From the NCBI GenBank assembly GCA_031551145.1, contig JAVBNZ010000028.1, positions 1 to 59,653 of the forward strand: 59,653 nucleotides of DNA. Reading direction: 5' to 3'. Below the pieces are notes generated by a model. It had not been told where the DNA came from. It made no database searches and saw nothing but the letters and a program-made list of their open reading frames with translations. The position numbers and the translations under genes are program-made. The DNA is from WRKB01 sp031551145 (GTDB lineage: Bacteria; Desulfobacterota; Desulfovibrionia; Desulfovibrionales; Desulfovibrionaceae). Positions 15,876 to 23,219 of the stretch are shown piece after piece. The number at the start of each line of letters is the position of its first letter. Position 1 is the first letter of the stretch.

Positions 15876-16997
15876 ATGGCTCTGCCTAAATTAACCATCG
15901 GCGATCTTGAAAGTCCTCTTCCCATTGTCCAGGGAGGAATGGGGGTCGGCATTTCCCTGTCCGGCCTGGCCTCCGCCGTGGCCAACACCGGCGGCATAGG
16001 CGTCATTGCCGGCGCGATGATCGGCATGAAAGAGCCGGATATCGCCGTCAACCCACTTGAAGCCAACCTGCGCGCCCTGAAAACAGAAATCCGCAAAGCG
16101 CGCGAACTGACAGAGGGCATAGTGGGCGTGAACATCATGGTCGCGCTGACCACCTTTACCGAAATGGTGCGCACCTCCATCGAGGAACGCATCGACATCA
16201 TCTTTTCCGGCGCGGGCCTGCCGCTCGACATGCCCCGCCACCTCCTCGAACTGTGCGAGCAAAAAAAAGAAGAGTTCAAAACCAAGCTGGTGCCCATTAT
16301 CTCCTCGGGCCGCGCCGCCGGCGTGATCAGCAAAAAATGGCTCCAGCGCTTCAATTACCTGCCCGACGCCTTTGTGGTCGAAGGTCCCAAGGCCGGCGGA
16401 CACCTGGGCTTCAAGGCCGAGGATCTCGACAGCCCCGCCCATGCTCTTGAACAGCTTGTGCCCGAAGTGGTCGATGCGGTGAAGGAATTTGAAGACAAAA
16501 AAGGCCGCGCCATCCCCGTCATCGCGGCCGGCGGCATCTACAGCGGGGCGGACATCAAGCGCTTCCTCGACCTGGGCGCGGCCGGCGTGCAGATGGGCAC
16601 CCGTTTTGTCGCCACCCATGAATGCGACGCGGACGAACGTTTCAAGCAAAGTTATGTCCGCGCGAACGAAAAAGACGTCACCATCATAAAAAGCCCGGTG
16701 GGCATGCCCGGCCGCGCCATTCTCAACAGCTTCATCGAAGACATGCGTGAAGGCGCCAAAAAACCCTTCAAGTGCGTGTTCAAATGCGTGAGCACCTGCG
16801 AGCAGGAAAAAACCCCGTATTGCATCGCCGCCGCCCTGCTCAACGCCATGAAGGGCAACCTGGAAAAAGGCTTTGCCTTCTGCGGGGCCAATGTGCCGCG
16901 CATCAACGGCATCCAGTCCGTGCGCGAACTCATGGACAGCCTCCAGCATGAATTTGACGAGGCCGTGCACTCCCTTATGGGTGGGCGCAAGATATAA
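15876..16997 (+). CDS. NPD-family flavoprotein (nitronate monooxygenase / FabK-like)
   Basis: The ATG at 15876 follows a G-rich site (GGGGGGA); a TTG 24 nt upstream is a poorer choice. The protein has 373 residues. It is an FMN-dependent TIM-barrel of the 2-nitropropane dioxygenase family: PIVQGGMGVGIS at the N-terminus, GPKAGGHLG in the middle, then VIAAGGIYSGADIKRFLDLGAAGVQMGTRFVATHE for phosphate and flavin binding. Family members oxidise nitronates or reduce enoyl-ACP, and sequence alone does not decide. A Cys-rich segment (FKCVFKCVSTCEQ) near 308-320 is unusual. It is a single gene between a palindrome and a strong terminator. Confidence 0.85.
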   Translation: MALPKLTIGDLESPLPIVQGGMGVGISLSGLASAVANTGGIGVIAGAMIGMKEPDIAVNPLEANLRALKTEIRKARELTEGIVGVNIMVALTTFTEMVRTSIEERIDIIFSGAGLPLDMPRHLLELCEQKKEEFKTKLVPIISSGRAAGVISKKWLQRFNYLPDAFVVEGPKAGGHLGFKAEDLDSPAHALEQLVPEVVDAVKEFEDKKGRAIPVIAAGGIYSGADIKRFLDLGAAGVQMGTRFVATHECDADERFKQSYVRANEKDVTIIKSPVGMPGRAILNSFIEDMREGAKKPFKCVFKCVSTCEQEKTPYCIAAALLNAMKGNLEKGFAFCGANVPRINGIQSVRELMDSLQHEFDEAVHSLMGGRKI

Positions 16998-17021
16998 AAA
17001 TTCCGTAGCACGCCAATTTTC

Positions 17022-17061
17022 AGACAACCAAAGGCCGCCGCAAGGCGGCCTTTGGTTGTCT
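17022..17061. terminator. bidirectional terminator, 18-bp perfect hairpin with GNRA loop
   Basis: An 18-bp perfect stem (17022-17039 with 17044-17061) is closed by a GCAA tetraloop. The arms begin AGACAACCAAAGG and carry A- and T-rich ends that serve as tails for both strands. It separates the convergent NPD-like and tunR-like genes. The tunR-like stop codon (17060-17062, minus) overlaps the outer end of the stem. Confidence 0.88.
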
Positions 17062-18052
17062 AATCCACATGCAGCACAACGGCATTGCCGCTGAACAGCA
17101 CGCGGACGGGGTCGCCTTTTTTGAGCCCGAGCTCCGCGAAGCCCGAGGAGGAGACAACGGCGCAGAGTTCCGCGCCGCCTGTGGTGCGCACGGCGCATTC
17201 GGTGTTGACGCGCCCCTTCGCGATGCGGCTTATCGTGCCTTCGCGCCGGTTTTCCAGGCTGTTGCGGCCTTCGGCGTCGCAACGCTCCAGCACGAGCCAG
17301 GGCGCCTTGATTTCGGCGGTAAGCAGCCTGCCGGGCCTGAGCGCCAGACGTTCGGCGCTGGTGTTGGTAACCACGGCCACAAGGTCTTCGCCGTCGGAAG
17401 CGGCAATGCGCACCAGCGTCTGCACGCTGTCCTCCTCAAGCGACCGCACCTGGCCGTAAAAGCTGTTGCGGGCGCTGGTTTTGCGGCCTGATTCCCGCTC
17501 CATGTGCCTGCGGGTGACGCGGCGCAGATCTTCTTCCGAAAATGCCATTCCCGCAGTGGCGGGATTGGGCGTGGCGCGGCCGAGCATGCGTTGCACGGCC
17601 GGCACGGGCAAATCATCCTTCATCAGCTCCACGGCGCGGGCCTTGCGGATCATTTCCGGGCTGCCCTGTTTCGGGGAAAAGCCGCACTCGGCGGCGCGCT
17701 CGTAAAACTTGCGCCGTACAAAGGCGGGATCAACGGAAACGTCGGCCCCGCCTTCGCGCAGCAGGGCGCTTACACTTTGCGCGGCATAGTCCGAAATCTG
17801 CACTTCCCGGCCGCTTACGCGCACCACGCGCCCGCGCGCATCCACATCCCGGCCGGCGTCAAGGGCCAGCACTTCGCTCAACTTGGCTCCGGTATAGCGC
17901 ACGAGCAAAAAGATAAGCAGGATGCGCCGGCGGGAGCGACGCAGGTCTTCCCGCGCGGCTTCCCCGGCCCAGCGGCGGAAGGACTGTTCCAGGCGCTCAA
18001 GCTGCATGCCGTCGAGGCAGTCGTTTTTTTCAACGGATTTCGGCTTCGGCAT
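17060..18052 (-). CDS. tunR: TunR-type tungstate/molybdate-responsive regulator
   Basis: 330 residues from ATG at 18052. The N-terminal half (about 15-190) resembles a XerC/D tyrosine recombinase catalytic domain, but the catalytic set is degraded: YTGAKLSEVLAL has Lys where recombinases have Arg, SPEMIRKARA replaces the HxxRH pattern, and no Tyr nucleophile is seen where MAFSEEDL lies. The C-terminal part (about 200-330) holds two Mop/TOBE-like repeats (SFYGQVRSLEEDSVQTLVRI and GTISRIAKGRVNTECAVRT), as in ModE. This architecture defines TunR of sulfate reducers. It is divergent from a TSUP transporter, the arrangement described for the repressor subgroup. Confidence 0.88.
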   Translation of the reverse strand: MPKPKSVEKNDCLDGMQLERLEQSFRRWAGEAAREDLRRSRRRILLIFLLVRYTGAKLSEVLALDAGRDVDARGRVVRVSGREVQISDYAAQSVSALLREGGADVSVDPAFVRRKFYERAAECGFSPKQGSPEMIRKARAVELMKDDLPVPAVQRMLGRATPNPATAGMAFSEEDLRRVTRRHMERESGRKTSARNSFYGQVRSLEEDSVQTLVRIAASDGEDLVAVVTNTSAERLALRPGRLLTAEIKAPWLVLERCDAEGRNSLENRREGTISRIAKGRVNTECAVRTTGGAELCAVVSSSGFAELGLKKGDPVRVLFSGNAVVLHVD

Positions 18053-18061
18053 GACCGCATA

Positions 18062-18091
18062 TTGACAGGAAATCGTTTTTTTTGGTATAGA
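18062..18091 (+). promoter_or_regulatory. sigma-70 promoter of the TSUP transporter
   Basis: TTGACA (18062-18067), 18-nt spacer, TATAGA (18086-18091). The operator dyad begins at 18090, so it overlaps the -10 end and the expected start near 18098. This geometry fits repression. Confidence 0.65.
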
Positions 18092-18115
18092 CACGAAAAA
18101 GAAAATTTTCGTGTC
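18090..18115. promoter_or_regulatory. TunR operator with dif-like geometry
   Basis: GACACGAAAA (18090-18099) and TTTTCGTGTC (18106-18115) are perfect 10-bp inverted arms around a 6-bp centre AGAAAA. Recombinase sites such as dif have 11-bp arms and a 6-bp centre. A recombinase-derived regulator binding a site of nearly the same shape is what would be expected, and the known TunR motif is about 30 bp. It lies in the tunR-TSUP divergent gap. Confidence 0.78.
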
Positions 18116-18194
18116 ATAATTTTTTCCAAGCGCCCGTCTCCGCGCTTCCCGACGCGTTTTCCGATGAGGAAACGCCCCAACCTGGGAGGTCGTC

Positions 18195-19088
18195 ATGTAC
18201 TTTTCCGTCGCCGGCATCGAAGTGTCCCCCATTGTTCCGCCGCTCGCGGCCTTTGTCGTCTCCTTCTTCACCTCCATGGGCGGCATTTCCGGAGCCTTTC
18301 TGCTCCTGCCCTTCCAAATGTCCGTCCTCGGCTACACCAACCCCTCGGTAAGTTCCACCAACCAGTTCTACAACGTGGTGGCCATACCCAGCGGCGTCTA
18401 CCGCTACATCAAGGAAAAGCGCATGGTCTGGCCCCTGACCCTCGCCGTGGCGGCCGGCACGCTGCCCGGCGTGTTCATCGGGGCTTACGCCCGCGTGGTT
18501 TGGCTGCCCGATCCCAAGCAATTCAAGCTGTTCGCGGCCTGCGTGCTCGTCTACATCGGCGGCCGGCTGATCAAGGATCTGATCAAAAAGAAGGCCCCTG
18601 CCAAGCCCGCCCGGGCGACAGCCGGGCAACCCTTTGAAGTGGAAGTGCTGGAATTTTCCCTGCGCCGCATCGCCTACACCTTTCAGGGCGAAACCCACAG
18701 CTGTCCCACCCTGGGCATTTTCACGCTCAGCTTTATCGTGGGCATAGTGGGCGGCACCTACGGCATAGGCGGCGGGGCCATCATAGCGCCTTTCTTCGTG
18801 GCCTGGTTCCGGCTGCCCATCCACACCATCAGCGGCGCCACCCTCATGGGCACCTTTCTCACCTCCGTGGCCGGAGTGGCCTTCTATTCGCTGATTGCGC
18901 CCTTTTTCCCGCAGCAGTCCGTTTCGCCCGACTGGATGCTCGGCCTGCTCTTCGGCCTGGGCGGCATGGCCGGCATGTACTGCGGCGCGCGCTGCCAGAA
19001 GCACGTTCCCGCGTCGGCCATCAAGTGGATGCTCGGCCTTGTCATCGTGGGCACCGCCCTCAAGTATGTGCTGGAGTATTTCAAGTAG
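18195..19088 (+). CDS. TSUP (TauE/SafE) family anion transporter
   Basis: 297 residues with GGGAGG before the ATG. About eight hydrophobic segments in two halves are separated by a Lys-rich cytoplasmic loop (KKKAPAKPARATAG, about 134-150). Gly-rich helix motifs occur in both halves (FFTSMGGISGAFLLLPF and VGIVGGTYGIGGGAIIAPFF), typical of TSUP. Family members move sulfur oxyanions or organosulfonates. TSUP genes repressed by TunR in sulfate reducers have been proposed to take part in tungstate and molybdate handling. The operator and promoter upstream fit that; the actual substrate is not shown. Confidence 0.9.
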   Translation: MYFSVAGIEVSPIVPPLAAFVVSFFTSMGGISGAFLLLPFQMSVLGYTNPSVSSTNQFYNVVAIPSGVYRYIKEKRMVWPLTLAVAAGTLPGVFIGAYARVVWLPDPKQFKLFAACVLVYIGGRLIKDLIKKKAPAKPARATAGQPFEVEVLEFSLRRIAYTFQGETHSCPTLGIFTLSFIVGIVGGTYGIGGGAIIAPFFVAWFRLPIHTISGATLMGTFLTSVAGVAFYSLIAPFFPQQSVSPDWMLGLLFGLGGMAGMYCGARCQKHVPASAIKWMLGLVIVGTALKYVLEYFK

Positions 19089-19103
19089 AACGGAAGGGAC
19101 TTG

Positions 19104-19122
19104 GGGGAGGCCCCGCCTCCCC
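19104..19122 (+). other. GC hairpin between TSUP and glutaminase-like genes
   Basis: GGGGAGGC (19104-19111) pairs perfectly with GCCTCCCC (19115-19122) across a 3-nt loop, 14 nt before the ATG at 19136. There is no T-run, so it may attenuate, process or dampen translation of the downstream pair rather than terminate. Confidence 0.4.
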
Positions 19123-19135
19123 ACGAGAAGACGCC

Positions 19136-19729
19136 ATGCGCGACAACCCCGCACAGTCTTTGCTCCCGGCCGCCGCAACGCTTTCCGAGGCCGAGGCGCG
19201 GGCGCTTTTTGACGAACTGCGGCGCGACGAAACCTTTGTGTGGGACTATCCGGACGACTGCTGTCTTGCCAGGGCACACCGCATGTGCCATATCTTTCAC
19301 GAACGGGGCATAGGCTGCGAAAAAATCCGGGCGGACAACCCCTCCGGAAGTTGGCTGGGTTCCTTCGGTCTGGCCATCCCCCGCCGGGACGCGCCCGGCG
19401 AATACATGTGCGTTTCCTTCCACATCGCGCCCGTTATCCGGGTGGCGACGGAGCGGGGCATTGAGGAGCGCGTCATCGATCCCGCGCTCTTCGACGGCCC
19501 CGTCACTCTCGGGGACTGGAGCGCCGGACTCGTCAACCGCAACGCCCTGCGGCCGGATCATTCCATAGACCCTGAACTCACGGCCAAGGAATATACACGG
19601 CTGCCCCACGACGTGTTTGAAATCATCCTGTTCAGGGAAAGAAAGGACGCCCATCTGGAAATCACAAACGCCCTTTTGGCGGATCACAGGCGGGAGATGG
19701 CGGAACTGAAACAGAGGAAGGCGCGGTGA
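19136..19729 (+). CDS. protein-glutaminase-like deamidase domain protein
   Basis: 197 residues. The segment DCCLARAHRMCHIFHERGI (41-59) matches the nucleophile region of protein glutaminases (pattern GCYARAHKM), making Cys43 the likely nucleophile. SFHIAPVI supplies His96 and VIDPALFDGPVTLGDW supplies Asp115, completing a Cys-His-Asp triad in the right order. Known members deamidate protein Gln to Glu and are usually secreted; here there is no signal peptide, so the protein should stay in the cytoplasm unless exported by a specialised route. It is 47 nt after the TSUP gene and overlaps the next gene by 4 nt. The substrate is unknown. Confidence 0.7.
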   Translation: MRDNPAQSLLPAAATLSEAEARALFDELRRDETFVWDYPDDCCLARAHRMCHIFHERGIGCEKIRADNPSGSWLGSFGLAIPRRDAPGEYMCVSFHIAPVIRVATERGIEERVIDPALFDGPVTLGDWSAGLVNRNALRPDHSIDPELTAKEYTRLPHDVFEIILFRERKDAHLEITNALLADHRREMAELKQRKAR

Positions 19730-20373
19730 GGCGGTTCTGCATAGGCTTTGTCGATGAATACGTCGAAACGCCCGAAGGATACCGCGTGCTCCTTGATATG
19801 GGTGAAGAGGCCTTGCTTGCGCTCGACAATCCCATTGCCGAGCACTGCCTGAACACGGAATGCGGCGCCGACCTCTTTGATAAAAACCTGGGCGCGGCCC
19901 TGCATGTGGATGCTTCCGGCCGGGCGTTGTGGCACCCCGCGCGGATCGGCGTTGTGCTGATGGGCGCGGCCTTTGTGCGGGAAGGACGCATGATCGGCAT
20001 GGAGCACTGGAGCCCGCCTTCCGCCCCTCTGCCGAAGCCCGAAGGCCGCAATCCCTTTTTGTCTGAAGGAACCATCAGCCTCACGCCGGCGAGCGGCGCG
20101 GCCGCCTGGCACATTTACGGCGATCTGCCGGATTACGAACGGGCCGGCGCGCTGCTGAAGGAACTTGTCGGGAGCATTCTCATCACGGCGGGCGAACACC
20201 TGTTCACCGGCGCGGAGGCCGACAGAAGCCTGCTCAAAGACCTCAAACCCCGCAACGGCACGGCCTTCAGCCTGCCGCGCATCGATTTCGCCTATGCCGA
20301 AGGCGGAGAAATCCTCCACATCCAGCGTTCAATCTGCCCCGCGCAGGATTTTCCACGTTCTCCGCGCGCCTAG
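19726..20373 (+). CDS. unknown protein coupled to the glutaminase-like gene
   Basis: The GTG start overlaps the previous stop (GTGA at 19726-19729), so translation is probably coupled. The protein has 215 residues, soluble and mixed alpha/beta, without signal or membrane segments. Visible stretches include FVDEYVETPEGYRVLLDMGEEALL, GVVLMGAAFVREGRMIGMEHW and HIYGDLPDYERAGALLKELVG. I do not recognise a family. The strict pairing suggests a partner, substrate or inhibitor of the glutaminase-like protein, which is inference. Confidence 0.7.
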   Translation: MRRFCIGFVDEYVETPEGYRVLLDMGEEALLALDNPIAEHCLNTECGADLFDKNLGAALHVDASGRALWHPARIGVVLMGAAFVREGRMIGMEHWSPPSAPLPKPEGRNPFLSEGTISLTPASGAAAWHIYGDLPDYERAGALLKELVGSILITAGEHLFTGAEADRSLLKDLKPRNGTAFSLPRIDFAYAEGGEILHIQRSICPAQDFPRSPRA

Positions 20374-20403
20374 CGCGCACCCGGCGTTTTCGCGGCAAGG
20401 GGA

Positions 20404-20432
20404 TTGACGCCCCGGCTGTTCGGCGCTAGGCT
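20404..20432 (+). promoter_or_regulatory. candidate sigma-70 promoter for the NTF2-like gene
   Basis: TTGACG (20404-20409), 17-nt spacer, TAGGCT (20427-20432), about 50 nt before the ATG at 20484. Confidence 0.4.
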
Positions 20433-20483
20433 TGAGACAATTCCCGCCTTTCCATATCGCACCATCCATGCAAGGAGGCTTCC

Positions 20484-20921
20484 ATGACCAAAGACACCTG
20501 CAGCGAAGCGCAGCTTTCAGAATACGCTCTCATAGGCTGCAAAGTTTTGGACGACTACCTCGAAGCTTTCAACAGCGGCGACGTCCATCGCTGGGCGGTC
20601 ATTCTGCACTACCCGCACGTCCGCATCGCGGGCGACCGTGTGCGCGTGTGGGAGAACGCCGAATCCTTCGCCAAGGACAACGATATGAGCCGCCTGGTCA
20701 AGAAAATAAACTGGGGGTACAACAAGTGGGATTGGCGGCAGCTCGTTCAGTTCGGCCCGGCCAAGATGCACTATACCCTGCAATTCTCGCGCTACACCGT
20801 GAACGACGTGTTCATCTCCTCTTTTGAAAGCCTCTATATCATCACCCGTATGGGCGCGCGCTGGGGCGTTCAGGGCCGCTCGAGCTACGCGGGCATGTTT
20901 GCTGAAAACGCCGGCTATTGA
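20484..20921 (+). CDS. NTF2/SnoaL-like protein
   Basis: 145 residues with AAGGAGG before the ATG. The layout is that of an NTF2-like cone fold: helix LDDYLEAFNSGDVHRWAVILHYPHVRIAGDRVRVW, then strands with YTLQFSRYTVND, SSFESLYIITRMGARWGVQGRSSY. Such proteins are small enzymes or ligand-binding units with varied functions, so none is assigned. It is single, between its own promoter and tatA. Confidence 0.75.
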   Translation: MTKDTCSEAQLSEYALIGCKVLDDYLEAFNSGDVHRWAVILHYPHVRIAGDRVRVWENAESFAKDNDMSRLVKKINWGYNKWDWRQLVQFGPAKMHYTLQFSRYTVNDVFISSFESLYIITRMGARWGVQGRSSYAGMFAENAGY

Positions 20922-21086
20922 CCCACCGTCTTTCGGGAGGGGATTTCGGCCCTTTTCGCCCTTCCCCTCTCCTTTTCGGCAAATGCCGGAGGCGATGCGC
21001 GTTGCGGCGCAGCCTTTCTCTTTTTCCGTCGCTTCCCTTTTTACAAAAAATCCTTATTTTACGAGAAGGCACGGCCGCTCCGGCGC

Positions 21087-21116
21087 TTGACCTGGTGACA
21101 GGCGGAGGAGTAGAGT
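21087..21116 (+). promoter_or_regulatory. candidate sigma-70 promoter for tatA
   Basis: TTGACC (21087-21092), 18-nt spacer, TAGAGT (21111-21116), 25 nt before the ATG at 21142. The match is modest, but the site resembles other TTGAC-N17/18-TA promoters in this window. Confidence 0.35.
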
Positions 21117-21141
21117 ACGGAAGAAACAAAAGGGGATTATC

Positions 21142-21342
21142 ATGTTCGGCATAGGTATGCAGGAACTTTTACTTATACTGGTTGTCGGTTTGCTTTTGTT
21201 CGGGGCGAACAAACTGCCGGAGATCGGCGGCGGCCTGGGCAAAGCGATACGCAATTTCCGCCGGGCCGCTTCCGAGCCGGATGAAATAGACATTACTCCC
21301 AAGTCGGAAAAAAAACCCAAGGACGAGCGCAATGAAAGTTGA
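21142..21342 (+). CDS. tatA: twin-arginine translocase subunit TatA/E
   Basis: 66 residues. One N-terminal membrane helix (MQELLLILVVGLLLFGANKLPEIG) is followed by an amphipathic helix GGGLGKAIRNFRRAASE and a charged tail, the full TatA plan. It forms the pore-like part of the Tat system that exports folded proteins. The gene overlaps the next by 11 nt. No tatC or tatB is present in the window. Confidence 0.93.
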   Translation: MFGIGMQELLLILVVGLLLFGANKLPEIGGGLGKAIRNFRRAASEPDEIDITPKSEKKPKDERNES

Positions 21343-21763
21343 GCAACTTTCGGTTTTTCTTGAAAACAAGGCGGGGAGGCTGGCCGAGGTAACGCGCGCG
21401 TTGGGCCGGGCGGGCATCAACATACGCGCGCTTTCTCTCGCGGATACGTCCGATTTCGGCATTCTGCGCCTGATCGTCAATGATCATGAAAAAGCGAAAA
21501 ATGTGCTCAAGGAACAGGGCTTCACTGTGGGCCGCACCAGCGTCGTGGCCGTGCAGGTGGACGACAAGCCCGGCGGGCTGGACAACATTCTGCAACTGCT
21601 CAGCGCCAACGGCATCAACGTGGAATACATGTACGCCTTTGTACAGGCCGGCGGCGGCAACGCCACGCTGATCCTGCGCTTCGACAAGACGGATCAGGCC
21701 ATCGCCCTGCTGGCGGAAAACAAGATTACCGTCATTCCCGGCGAAAAACTGTATACGATGTAG
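21332..21763 (+). CDS. tandem ACT-domain protein
   Basis: 143 residues made of two ACT repeats (about 1-65 and 70-140): VFLENKAGRLAEVTRALGRAGINIRALSLADT and VDDKPGGLDNILQLLSANGINVEYMYAF. ACT domains bind amino acids or similar small ligands. Stand-alone tandem ACT proteins of this kind often lie near phenylacetate-CoA ligase genes, which are not seen here. The start codon lies inside tatA. Confidence 0.88.
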   Translation: MKVEQLSVFLENKAGRLAEVTRALGRAGINIRALSLADTSDFGILRLIVNDHEKAKNVLKEQGFTVGRTSVVAVQVDDKPGGLDNILQLLSANGINVEYMYAFVQAGGGNATLILRFDKTDQAIALLAENKITVIPGEKLYTM

Positions 21764-21781
21764 CTTCGGTTCCGGAGCGGA

Positions 21782-23083
21782 TCAGCCTTCCCCCTCGTCC
21801 TCCAGACGTTCCACCACGCCGGCCCGCAGCACCTTTTCGGCAGTTGCCAGGCATTGTTCGGCAGGGATACGTATTTTTTCCGCTATTTCGATAAGATCCG
21901 CTTTTCCGTCGCAATAGGCGAGAAAGTCGATGATCGCCTCCACTCCCTCATACCGCCCTTTCATGGACACCGAAGGGTAGAGCCCGTGTTTGCCCAGCCT
22001 GGGCTCGCACGGATATTTACATCGGTAGCGGTAATTGCCTTCCAGAATATCCAGGCAAGCCGCCAGGGTGTCGTAGGAGCCCTGCAGACCCTGCGGAGAG
22101 ATGACGGAAAGATCGTCGAGCGAGGTGTGGTATTCCGGATACCGGCGGTACAGGCTGCGGGCAAAGGGAATGACGGGCAGATCCGCGCCCGGCGCGTTGT
22201 ACTGGCGCTCGTCGCTGGCGCGATCCAGAAAGCTGTAGCGCGCAAAATCCGGATGCCTGTGTTGCAGCACGTGGAGCAGCACGCGGTCGGCAAGCGTGTC
22301 GCCCGCACGCGAAGGCAGGTAGGAATAGGCGCGGTCGTCCCCGCAGCAGCTCAGCACGAAGCCGGCCACCACCTTGGCTTTCAACTCTGCGAGATGCCTG
22401 CTTAAATAATAAATCGCGCCGATGGTCTCCGGCAAAAAAAGAATGCGGTAGCTGAAGCGGCGCGGCTTTTCCGCAATCCCGCGCGCCAGCGCGGCGGCCA
22501 GAATCGGGCCGGAAAGCTCGTTGTTGGCCATTGACGGATGGCAGGTGTAGGTGGAGAGCAGGATGGTCTTTTCGCTTGCGCCGGGCAGATGCAGTTCCGC
22601 GTAGCTCATGTGCCCCGCTTTAAGCGTGGAGTCTATCACCGCCCGGTAGCGTCCCGGCGTGAGCGCCAGACGCTGTTCGTGCGTCAGGCAGAACCCCCAG
22701 GCGCGCTTGTAGTACGAAGTAACGTAGGGCACGGCCGTCGGCTGATCGGGCAGGGAATAGAGATGCTCCTGAAGCTCCTCCAGATCCATTTCCCTGTCCA
22801 CAGGCTCGGAATAGCCCATTACGTGCAGGTTGTTCCTTTGAAGGTCAATGACCTTGCGCCCCCGCGCGTCCAGAACATACGCATCGCGGACGTTCCATTC
22901 TTCGGGCACCGTCCAGTCGAAGCAGTCCGTGCCTGAAGGAACTTCGTGCAGTTCCAGTCCCGGCAAAAGACTTTTAAAGTATTTCAGTGTACTGCGAACG
23001 CCGTCGCCCGTCAGGCTGCGGCAGATGGGAAAGAGATCGCGCGCCCAACCGTACATTTCACGACCGGCCTTCAAATCGTCCAT
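21782..23083 (-). CDS. DUF4910 aminopeptidase-like protein
   Basis: The ATG at 23083 has GGAG close upstream, giving 433 residues. It belongs to the DUF4910/DUF2172 family of M28-like peptidase folds. STYTCHPSMANNELSGP (about 188-204), FLPETIGAIYYLSRH, and a late YPEYHTSLDDLSVIS supply candidate metal ligands (His, Asn/Glu, Glu, His/Asp). A winged-helix-like C-terminus follows (about 370-430). In many genomes such genes lie in surface-polysaccharide clusters, and the substrate is not established. It is the last gene of a long minus-strand series, with hairpins before it. Confidence 0.82.
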   Translation of the reverse strand: MDDLKAGREMYGWARDLFPICRSLTGDGVRSTLKYFKSLLPGLELHEVPSGTDCFDWTVPEEWNVRDAYVLDARGRKVIDLQRNNLHVMGYSEPVDREMDLEELQEHLYSLPDQPTAVPYVTSYYKRAWGFCLTHEQRLALTPGRYRAVIDSTLKAGHMSYAELHLPGASEKTILLSTYTCHPSMANNELSGPILAAALARGIAEKPRRFSYRILFLPETIGAIYYLSRHLAELKAKVVAGFVLSCCGDDRAYSYLPSRAGDTLADRVLLHVLQHRHPDFARYSFLDRASDERQYNAPGADLPVIPFARSLYRRYPEYHTSLDDLSVISPQGLQGSYDTLAACLDILEGNYRYRCKYPCEPRLGKHGLYPSVSMKGRYEGVEAIIDFLAYCDGKADLIEIAEKIRIPAEQCLATAEKVLRAGVVERLEDEGEG

Positions 23084-23129
23084 TGTCGTCTCCTTCGGGC
23101 AATTAACGCTGAAATGAGTTGGTTGCCCC

Positions 23130-23154
23130 GCATGGATTTTCATGAAATCCATGC
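23130..23154. other. inverted repeat upstream of the DUF4910 gene
   Basis: GCATGGATTT (23130-23139) pairs perfectly with AAATCCATGC (23145-23154) across a 5-nt loop. It is about 50 nt before the DUF4910 start and could be an operator or an RNA stem after mnmA. Confidence 0.4.
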
Positions 23155-23155
23155 C

Positions 23156-23200
23156 GTGAAACAGCTGCAGGCGGGCTCTGCCGGCCGGCAACTGTTTCAC
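23156..23200 (-). terminator. long hairpin after mnmA
   Basis: GTGAAACAG (23156-23164) pairs with CTGTTTCAC (23192-23200), with further GC pairing inside. It lies 20 nt beyond the mnmA stop on the minus strand and is a likely 3'-end structure, although a T-run is missing. Confidence 0.45.
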
Positions 23201-23219
23201 GCTGTGCATGCCGCAGGGG

